From positions 1,054,001-1,118,000 of the forward strand of contig CBDCTS010000007.1 in the NCBI GenBank assembly GCA_965222345.1: 64,000 nucleotides of DNA. Direction: 5' to 3'. The notes beneath the pieces were generated by a model that ran no database searches, had not been told where the DNA came from, and worked only from the letters and a program-made list of their open reading frames with translations. This stretch comes from JADFGZ01 sp965222345. GTDB taxonomy: Bacteria > Acidobacteriota > Terriglobia > 2-12-FULL-54-10. Positions within the stretch are counted from its first letter, which is position 1. The number at the start of each line of letters is the position of its first letter. Positions 36,262 to 42,826 of the stretch are shown piece after piece. The position numbers and the translations under genes are program-made.

Positions 36262-38451
36262 TCAAGCCAGCGCGCCTCCCATGCGGCTGTACACGCCGTG
36301 AGCTTCCTCAATGAACAACGTAGCCTCCTCCACGCGCTGGTGGGCTTTTTCCACGCTGAGGTGCTCGGAGCTTTGTTGGACAGCACGGAAGAAGTACTCG
36401 CGGATCATGGGTACGAACCGTGGAACGGATTGAGAAAGCGAAGGAGGGGCGGTTCCGCCGTTTTCGCCGAAGTATTTGCGGAACTCCTCGACCGTGTCAT
36501 AGCGGTCGGAAAGCAACAGCCCACGGGTGAAAAGAAGTCCGTCAGCCGCTTTTTTCATGGCCTGCAAGGCAGTGTCGGCAGCCTCCTTCAAGCGTCCCGC
36601 TTCCAGGTGCAGGGAGGCCTCAAACTCCATGCGGTCGGCATCCTCCAGCAGGAACTCTGCTTGGTCCACCACCTCCCCGGCGCACTCGCCCACGCCGGTT
36701 GACATAAAGTAATCCCACGCCTGCCGGTTGTCTCGATAGTATTCGGGATGCTCGGAATACTCCGGCAAGCTCCCGAACTCGGCCAGTTCCTGTTTCAGGC
36801 GAGCCTTGCCCAGCCGCTTGGTGAATTCGGTGAAGCCTTCTGAACCCGTCCGTTCGGCTTCATAGAGACCGGTCAGCTTCCGGACCACCGCCGGAGCATC
36901 CTTGGCGGAAATCTTCCCCATGGAGAGGCCCAAGGAAGAGGCATTGCCTTCCGGGTTGCCTCCCAGCACAACCTGGAAGATCGGCGCCACGTGCTGGCCT
37001 TTCCGGCGGCTGGAACCGAAGAAGCCGATATGGGCCACGTGATGCTGTCCGCAAGCGTTGAAGCAGCCGCTGACCTTAACACGAACGTCTTTCCGCTCCG
37101 CCAGATCGCCCATTCCGTTCTGAAAATTCTGGTGTAGGACGGCGGCCAGGCCGCGCGAGGAAGTAATCCCCAGCTTGCAAGAGTCCGTGCCGGGGCAGGC
37201 AGTGACGTTGGCCATGCCCTCCGCCCCCGGCTGCGCCAGCTTGAGCGCTGCCAAGGCCTGATGCAACGCCGGCAAGTCGCCCGAAGGAACCCAGCGGATC
37301 AGCAGGTTCTGGTCCACCGTGGTGCGAACGGTGTCGTTGACGTACTTGCGGCACACACCGGCCAGAGCGTGCAACTGGCGGGCCGTGATGTCTCCCAGGG
37401 GCAGAAACACGGTTACCATCGAGTAGCCTTCTTGCGTCTGCGGACGCACATTCATCCGTACCCACTTTTGGAACTCGTCCGAGGTGCCAGCCAGTTCCAG
37501 TGACGAGGGAGACTTCAGCGGAAACTCCTGAAAAGTTTCGGCTTTCAACAAATAATCGGTCCACTGCGGATCGGGAGGGAGCTTCCGGCGCTCTTCCTGG
37601 ACCAGGGAGCGGAACTTGTCCATCCCGAGCTTGGCCACCAAAAACTTCATCCTGGCCTTGGCTCGATTTTTCTTCTCGCCCAGCCGGGCAAAGACGCGGG
37701 CAATGGCCTGGGCCAGAGGAAGCATCTCCTCGGCGGGAACAAAATCGCTGTAGAGCTTGGCCTGGTGGGGAATGGCGCCGAGCCCACCCCCCAGGTAAAC
37801 TTGAAATCCTCGCTGAAGCTTCCCATCCTGCTCCCGCACCGCCGCGATGGCGCCAATGTCGTGAATGTTGGCCAGTCCGCAGGCGTGCTGCGCGCAGCCG
37901 GAAAACGCAATCTTGAATTTTCGTCCGAAGTTCTGGGCGTCAGGATGGCGCAGCAGGAAATAAGCCATCGCCTGGGCATAGGGGGTCGCATCGAAGGTCT
38001 CATCCGAGCAGACACCCGATTGCGGGCAGGCCGTGACGTTGCGCACTACGTTGCCGCAAGCCTCGCGCGTGGTGATGCCCACCTCGGCCAGCCGGCGCAT
38101 CAGGTTCGGCGTGTCGTTGATGTCCACAAAGTGAAACTGGATGTCCTGCCGGGTGGTGATGTGGCTGATCCCGTCGGCGTACTCCTCGGAGAGGTTCGCC
38201 AGTTGTTCCATCTGCCGGGTGGTCAGCATACCCAGCGGGATCTTGATGCGCAGCATCTGCACGCCCGTCTGCCGCTGCCCGTAAACGCCGTGTCGGAGAC
38301 GAAACTCCAGAAACACCTTCTCCGGCATCTGCCCTTGCTGTACCCGGCGGAGCTCGGTTTCATAGATGTCGATTTCTTCCCGGACCGCCGACGGCAGATG
38401 CTGCCATCGATCCGCTTGCTCTGCGGGTACCGCTACGGATTGTTCGCTCAT
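36262..38451 (-). CDS. Ferredoxin-type sulfite/nitrite reductase with C-terminal helical extension
   Basis: 729 residues from an ATG nine bases after AAGGGGG. Two ferredoxin-like half domains and two sirohaem/4Fe-4S domains are present. Cluster and sirohaem ligands are CPGTDSC and GCFNACGQHH; the first half carries CPQSGVC and GCAQHACG. The reaction is six-electron reduction of sulfite to sulfide or nitrite to ammonia; sequence alone does not separate them. The polycysteine leader upstream argues for sulfite and cysteine synthesis. From about residue 600 an added helical region (ECAGEVVDQAEFLLEDADRM, HQRVEEATLFIEEAHGVY) resembles HEPN-type bundles and is not part of the catalytic core. Confidence 0.9.
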   Translation of the reverse strand: MSEQSVAVPAEQADRWQHLPSAVREEIDIYETELRRVQQGQMPEKVFLEFRLRHGVYGQRQTGVQMLRIKIPLGMLTTRQMEQLANLSEEYADGISHITTRQDIQFHFVDINDTPNLMRRLAEVGITTREACGNVVRNVTACPQSGVCSDETFDATPYAQAMAYFLLRHPDAQNFGRKFKIAFSGCAQHACGLANIHDIGAIAAVREQDGKLQRGFQVYLGGGLGAIPHQAKLYSDFVPAEEMLPLAQAIARVFARLGEKKNRAKARMKFLVAKLGMDKFRSLVQEERRKLPPDPQWTDYLLKAETFQEFPLKSPSSLELAGTSDEFQKWVRMNVRPQTQEGYSMVTVFLPLGDITARQLHALAGVCRKYVNDTVRTTVDQNLLIRWVPSGDLPALHQALAALKLAQPGAEGMANVTACPGTDSCKLGITSSRGLAAVLHQNFQNGMGDLAERKDVRVKVSGCFNACGQHHVAHIGFFGSSRRKGQHVAPIFQVVLGGNPEGNASSLGLSMGKISAKDAPAVVRKLTGLYEAERTGSEGFTEFTKRLGKARLKQELAEFGSLPEYSEHPEYYRDNRQAWDYFMSTGVGECAGEVVDQAEFLLEDADRMEFEASLHLEAGRLKEAADTALQAMKKAADGLLFTRGLLLSDRYDTVEEFRKYFGENGGTAPPSLSQSVPRFVPMIREYFFRAVQQSSEHLSVEKAHQRVEEATLFIEEAHGVYSRMGGALA

Positions 38452-38490
38452 CGACTTCTACCCCCTTGCACGACTTTTTCTAGCGGGAAA

Positions 38491-38530
38491 ACAAAAAACC
38501 CACCACAGATTGGCTGTCCGTGGTGGGTTT
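38491..38530 (-). terminator. Intrinsic terminator in the leader of the sulfite/nitrite reductase gene (attenuator)
   Basis: On the minus strand AAACCCACCAC (38530-38520) and GTGGTGGGTTT (38506-38496) form a perfect 11-bp stem with a 13-base loop, followed at once by TTTTTTGTTTT. It lies after the stop of the polycysteine leader and about 40 bases before the reductase ATG, so it would stop transcription before the gene. The segment CCCACC of the 5' arm can alternatively pair with GGTGGG at 38583-38578 inside the leader frame, an antiterminator candidate. Confidence 0.85.
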
Positions 38531-38561
38531 GTCTCTTAAAGATTATTGCTGAATTATCTTC

Positions 38562-38648
38562 TTAAGGAGCCGCCTTCCCCACCCGCCGGATCGGCACACA
38601 ACAACAGCAACAACACATCATCCGGCAAAGATGGGATTTCCCTCGCAT
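38562..38648 (-). CDS. Polycysteine leader peptide
   Basis: A 28-codon frame starting at the ATG at 38648: MRGKSHLCRMM, then six consecutive Cys codons (TGT TGT TGC TGT TGT TGT, 38615-38598), then VPIRRVGKAAP and TAA. Cys8 brings the total to seven. No ribosome binding site is visible; a promoter-like pair would place the transcript start at the A of the ATG. GCCGGAT (38626-38620) before the Cys run and ATCCGGC (38591-38585) after it are inverted repeats, extendable by three G-U pairs. Leader peptides rich in the end-product amino acid control attenuation in many operons, and cysteine versions are known in mycobacteria. Here the controlled gene is the sulfite/nitrite reductase. Confidence 0.8.
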   Translation of the reverse strand: MRGKSHLCRMMCCCCCCVPIRRVGKAAP

Positions 38649-38654
38649 ATTGGT

Positions 38655-38684
38655 ATTCTCGCTTCTTTCCCTCACTCCAGTCAA
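38655..38684 (-). promoter_or_regulatory. Predicted promoter of the leader-reductase transcript
   Basis: TTGACT (38684-38679) and GAGAAT (38660-38655) are separated by 18 bases. Six bases then separate the -10-like hexamer from the ATG, which puts +1 on the A of the leader start codon. The -10 matches the consensus at four of six positions, so the call is moderate. Confidence 0.5.
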
Positions 38685-38814
38685 CAGGAAAGTTGCTTTC
38701 GCGCCAAAGCTCTTTAGCAACGTGTCCTTTGATGAAATAAAGTAATGCACCGTAAGAGTGCGGGAAAGTCCTGTAGTTTGGACTTTTCGAAGTGGCTACA
38801 GCGCGCCGCTGTTG

Positions 38815-39408
38815 CTAACGAAGCGGTGTGGCCGTCTCCCCGGCGCATAGCCTCCCGTACTGGCTGGTGTAGAAAAGAGGCGCATCGTAATAGGTCCCTT
38901 GCTCTGGCGAATAGATCTCGCAACTGTCAAAGGGATTCGAATAAACGTGCAAGCTGACGGCACGCTCGCCGAACGCAGCCAGATTCAATACTTGATGCAC
39001 CGGCTCATTCTGATTGACTTCCGCAGGCTCCGAGGGCGTGATCAGATATTTCTGGCTGGGTTCTAACCGGCAGGTTTTCTTTTCCGTGTCGCGGTCGAGC
39101 ACGCAGAAGTTCTGCACGCTGAGCTTGCCGATGGGCACCGCCATCCAGCACTGCTGGTCGCGGTGATTATGGATGCGGCTGGCCTGCCCGATTTCCCAGC
39201 AGAGGGCCAAGAGCTCAAAGCTCTCGTTCTTGAAGATCAGGTTGCGCGTGTAGCTGGATGGATGGAAGAACAGATAGGGATATAGCGACTCCGGCTCGAC
39301 CGGATGCGTCTTAACATACCCATACACCTCCGTTGCCATGAAGCGAGGCAGGGCCTTGAGCCCCTCTAGGAAATCCCCGATCTTAACCAATTGCTTCTCC
39401 GTTTTCAC
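38815..39408 (-). CDS. Cysteine dioxygenase family protein
   Basis: The start is the GTG at 39408, nine bases after AGGGGGA, giving 197 residues, the normal size. The cupin iron site is clear: HNHRDQQCW with His80 and His82, and Cys87 at the same spacing as the Cys that forms the Cys-Tyr crosslink in mammalian enzymes; a later His (VHQVLN) and Tyr (LHVYSNPF) complete the set. The enzyme oxidises cysteine to cysteine sulfinate with O2 in the cytoplasm. It lies directly upstream of the polycysteine leader and reductase on the same strand, which puts cysteine breakdown and synthesis side by side. Confidence 0.88.
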   Translation of the reverse strand: MKTEKQLVKIGDFLEGLKALPRFMATEVYGYVKTHPVEPESLYPYLFFHPSSYTRNLIFKNESFELLALCWEIGQASRIHNHRDQQCWMAVPIGKLSVQNFCVLDRDTEKKTCRLEPSQKYLITPSEPAEVNQNEPVHQVLNLAAFGERAVSLHVYSNPFDSCEIYSPEQGTYYDAPLFYTSQYGRLCAGETATPLR

Positions 39409-39648
39409 CTCTGTGGTCCCCCTGTCCAGATCAGCAACAGCAGGCCTCCGGCAGGCCGGGCAGGAGGACGATTCCGAGCCCCGATTTCCAATGAGGCTTC
39501 CCCTTGGCACAAGATCATGCCTCAGCCGCCCGCTGGGTCTATCTCAGACTCCTTCGGCAAAAACCGCGCCGGGAAAGTTGTGGCTTAGCTCTCACGTTCT
39601 GGCCAAACCGCAAGCGAAGGGTCAATTTCGGAATGCTTCAGCAGCTTG

Positions 39649-40155
39649 TCAGAAGAGCCAGCTTCGCGGGAACCTCTTTTTCAAATAGCCGTCGAGCCCC
39701 AGCACACGACCCGCCGAGACCGCCACGAAAACCAGATGAAGGATGATAAAGATGCGGTTGATCCCCAACGTTGCGCCGCCCGCCGGGATGCCAATGGCCA
39801 GGTAGATGTTTAGATTGTAGAAGGCCCCAAACAACGATGAAAGCCGGACCAGGCAGCCCGACAGGAGGGAAACAGCGATGGCCAGCTCGCCGAAACAAAC
39901 CAGATAACTGAAGGTATCGGCGTTGGGAACGACCACGCCCAGAATAAAATCGCGGTGCCAGGAGATGGGGTCCTCCACAGCGCGGGACAGTGTGCGGGAC
40001 AGAGCTTCTCCGCTCAAAAAATCCCCGCTCAGCTTCCCCATGCCGACCAGGAGAAAGTGGTAACCCACCATAATGCGCAGTATCGCCACGTATCCCAGGG
40101 TCGTATTCTGCCTGAAGTTATCTGCCAGCAGCGCCCGCGCTCGATTCAGTAGCAT
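39649..40155 (-). CDS. DoxX family membrane protein
   Basis: 168 residues with four hydrophobic segments: YVAILRIMVGYHFLLVGMGK, TFSYLVCFGELAIAVSLLSG, a Tyr-rich NLNIYLAIGI helix and IFIILHLVFVAVSAGRVLGL. The first holds the typical R-x-x-x-G-x-x-F-x-x-x-G-x-x-K pattern and GELAIAVSLLSG is a DoxX hallmark. Members are quinone-linked or structural inner membrane proteins tied to thiosulfate or redox metabolism. It fits the sulfur theme of its neighbours but specific activity is unknown. Confidence 0.85.
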   Translation of the reverse strand: MLLNRARALLADNFRQNTTLGYVAILRIMVGYHFLLVGMGKLSGDFLSGEALSRTLSRAVEDPISWHRDFILGVVVPNADTFSYLVCFGELAIAVSLLSGCLVRLSSLFGAFYNLNIYLAIGIPAGGATLGINRIFIILHLVFVAVSAGRVLGLDGYLKKRFPRSWLF

Positions 40156-40385
40156 GGAACAGAATACCCCGTCATGACTTTAAGGAAATCAGGTCCCGGT
40201 TTCACAGCTGCTCAAAGGAAAGCTATACGCCATAGCAATCAATTCGACTGATTTCGCTCAAAGTTTAACTGAAAGCCTCAGCAGCCGTTAATAGTTTTTC
40301 GCCAGCTTCCATAAAATGCCAGGCAGCCAACCATTCGCGATGGGGATGACTTATCCCAGTCGATAGAAAGGGAGCACCTGCTCCC

Positions 40386-41858
40386 TTACTCTTCCTCGTC
40401 CTGCTCCCCTTTGTAGCGTTCCGCGATGGGACCCGAGTAGCCGAAGATGCGCTGAATCCAGCGCACCAGCCTCTCGGTGGATTTCTCCACCCAGTAGAAA
40501 TCCGCCGCGTGCCGTCCTGCGAGCGAAAAGGTGGGGTAGGGATGGATCGTGTCGGACAGTCCTGCGAGGCTGATCCCGTGCTTCATGGCCAGCGTGTACT
40601 CCATGATCAGCTCTCCGGCGTGAGGCCCTACAATGTGCGCTCCCAGCAGCTTCCCGCCCCAGCGGGTGGCGATCAGCTTCACCAGCCCGGTCCTTTCGCT
40701 GTCGGTGATGGCGCGGTCCTCGTTGCGAAACGAGACACGGTGAACTTTTACGGCCCCGTGCTTCTGGCGTGCTTCGCTTTCGGTGAGACCCACGCGCGCA
40801 ACCTCCGGGTCGGAGAAAATTGCCCAGGGGACGGCCTTGTAGTTGAGCTTCATCGGCACGTGCAGGATGGCGTTGGTGACGGCCACTTTGCCCTGGTATT
40901 CGGCCATATGCGTGAACAGAAAATGCCCGGTTACGTCCCCGCAGGCGTAGATGTGGCGGGCAGTGGTGCGGCAGCGGTTGTCCACCCGGATGCCCTGGCG
41001 ATCCACCGTGACGCCGGCCTTCTCCAGTTGCATCCCTTCGACGTTCGGGCGGCGACCGACCGCCACGAGCAGGGTGTCTCCGGAAAGGGTCTCCGGGGTT
41101 CCATGGTGATCGATAGTCAAGGTGTGTTCCAATCCGCCTCCGCTGGCCTGCTGCACGGAGTCCGCCTGCACCGCCGCATCCACAAACACGCGGATGCCTT
41201 CCCGTTTGAGAAAGGCGGCGACTTCGGCGGAGACCTCTTCGTCCTCGCGCGGGAGAATCCGCGGAGCCATGTCGATCAGCGTCACCTCACTGCCCAGACG
41301 GTGGAAGGCCTGCGCCATCTCCACGCCGATCGGCCCGGCTCCCAGAACCAGAAGATGCCGGGGCCTTTGCCGAATCTCAAAGATTGTTTCGTTGGTGAGA
41401 TACTCTCCGAGCCCTTCAATGGGAGGAACCAATGGCCGCGAGCCGGTAGCCAGGACGAACTTCTTGCTGCGAAGTGTCTCGCCGTTCAGCAGCAGTTCGC
41501 GGGATGAAAGGAAACGGGCCTCGCCAAAGCGCGTCTCGATCCCGTAGCGGGCCAGCTTTCCCGGGCTGTCGTGCGGCTCGACCTTGCGGATCACCCCGGC
41601 GACACGCCCCATCACCCGGGCAAAATCAACCGCAGGCCGCGCACCGTCAATCCCGAACTCGCCCGCGCGCGCCAGCAACGCGGCCACGTTGGCCGAGCGG
41701 ATCAAGGCCTTGCTGGGAACGCAGCCCGTGTTCAAGCATTCTCCCCCCAGCTTATGGCGCTCGACCAATAGAGTGCGAGCACCCAACTGAGCGGCGGTCC
41801 CGGCGGCGATCAACCCGGCCGAGCCTCCTCCCAGCACAATCAGATCGTAGTCAGCCAT
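40386..41858 (-). CDS. FAD-dependent pyridine nucleotide-disulfide oxidoreductase (MerA/Lpd-like)
   Basis: 490 residues. FAD motif IVLGGGSAGLIAAG at the start, redox disulfide GGECLNTGCVPSK (Cys41 and Cys46), NAD(P) motif LVLGAGPIGVEMAQAF, ATGSRP, YACGDVTG, and the C-terminal dimer domain with HPYPTFSLA. HPYPT instead of the Lpd HAHPT, and the lack of a heavy-metal N-domain or C-terminal Cys pair, place it with mercuric reductase-like proteins of unknown electrophile. It oxidises NAD(P)H to reduce a disulfide-type substrate in the cytoplasm. Confidence 0.88.
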   Translation of the reverse strand: MADYDLIVLGGGSAGLIAAGTAAQLGARTLLVERHKLGGECLNTGCVPSKALIRSANVAALLARAGEFGIDGARPAVDFARVMGRVAGVIRKVEPHDSPGKLARYGIETRFGEARFLSSRELLLNGETLRSKKFVLATGSRPLVPPIEGLGEYLTNETIFEIRQRPRHLLVLGAGPIGVEMAQAFHRLGSEVTLIDMAPRILPREDEEVSAEVAAFLKREGIRVFVDAAVQADSVQQASGGGLEHTLTIDHHGTPETLSGDTLLVAVGRRPNVEGMQLEKAGVTVDRQGIRVDNRCRTTARHIYACGDVTGHFLFTHMAEYQGKVAVTNAILHVPMKLNYKAVPWAIFSDPEVARVGLTESEARQKHGAVKVHRVSFRNEDRAITDSERTGLVKLIATRWGGKLLGAHIVGPHAGELIMEYTLAMKHGISLAGLSDTIHPYPTFSLAGRHAADFYWVEKSTERLVRWIQRIFGYSGPIAERYKGEQDEEE

Positions 41859-41947
41859 CGCTGAACCCTCCAGGGCCGGACATTAAGAATGTAATGTACG
41901 GGCGGGTGCCCGTGGGGACGCCGGCTCCGCGCCGATTCGCTCCTCTC

Positions 41948-42646
41948 CTACAGCGGATCGGGCGGGCGGCCAACGAGCACGATGCTCCCTTCTTCCACGC
42001 TCAATGTGTCGATCGAGAAAGGCAACCGAAAGGGCCGGTCGATGGCGGCCTCCGGATAGGAAGGCTTCAGATACTGCTCGATCAGAAAATCCACCGCCAC
42101 TCGGGGCAGAGTCACTTCATCCAGCGTGACCGCCTGGAGCTGGAATCGGGCGATTCCGCCGGAGCTCGACAAGGTCCCCTCCACTCCCAGCGTATGCGTG
42201 CCCCGCAACAAGAAAGCTATGAGAGGATTTTCCGGGCTGCCGAAAGCCTCCCTCAATTTTTCAAAGTCCACCTGGACCGACCCTTGGGGCCGCTCCGGAT
42301 GAAACTTCAGGCGAGCTCGCGAAACGCCGGGAGGGAAATTGGGAAGCATCTGATACTGAAGATAGGAATTGGCCTCTGCCTCGCTAATCCGCAGCGAGCC
42401 AAAGGAACGGCCCTGAACGGCAGCCTCTCGGACTTGGCCTAGCTTGCGGGCCGCTGATTGCGCTGCCTCCCGGGAAAGCCCCTGTTGCAGCTCCATGCCC
42501 CGCGCCCGGCCTGCTTGAGCCAGCCCTGTCAGTACGAGTCCTCCCGACCCAAGAAGCGCGAGGACCAAGCAACCCACTCCCACGCGGATTGCAATAGCAG
42601 AAAAAGCTCGCCGATTCACAATCGTTTTTCCCCCGCTTTTTTCCAC
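41948..42646 (-). CDS. Membrane-anchored or exported protein of unknown function
   Basis: 232 residues from a GTG; the GTG at 42619 has a better ribosome site (GCGGGGG). A hydrophobic segment (VGVGCLVLALLGSGGLVLTG) anchors or exports it. The mature part has LRISEAEANSYLQYQMLPNF and ARLKFHPERPQGSVQVDFEK, a pattern like lipid-binding or AsmA/LmeA-like proteins. An AsmA gene precedes it on the same strand. Confidence 0.6.
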   Translation of the reverse strand: MEKSGGKTIVNRRAFSAIAIRVGVGCLVLALLGSGGLVLTGLAQAGRARGMELQQGLSREAAQSAARKLGQVREAAVQGRSFGSLRISEAEANSYLQYQMLPNFPPGVSRARLKFHPERPQGSVQVDFEKLREAFGSPENPLIAFLLRGTHTLGVEGTLSSSGGIARFQLQAVTLDEVTLPRVAVDFLIEQYLKPSYPEAAIDRPFRLPFSIDTLSVEEGSIVLVGRPPDPL

Positions 42647-42826
42647 CTCTCTATACCCACTTTTGGTTAGAGGCGGCCTTGCATTGATTCGATGACTTGA
42701 ATGACTGGATATATTGCATGAGTGGCTGCATCACAGCATTTTCACGGTTGCTGTAGAGTTCACCAGTGTCGTCAGGGCATAGGTGAAGCCCTGCACTGAC
42801 AAATCCTTTACAGCAAATCGGACGCT

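Noticed and set aside
38562..38750. A longer version of the cysteine leader starting at a GTG at 38750
   Set aside because: The extra N-terminal part contains the predicted promoter and looks non-coding; the ATG at 38648 fits the structures better.
38761..38814. Terminator for cysteine dioxygenase
   Set aside because: Two small hairpins are present (ACAGCG-CGCTGT and AAAGTCC-GGACTTT) but neither is followed by a T-tract.
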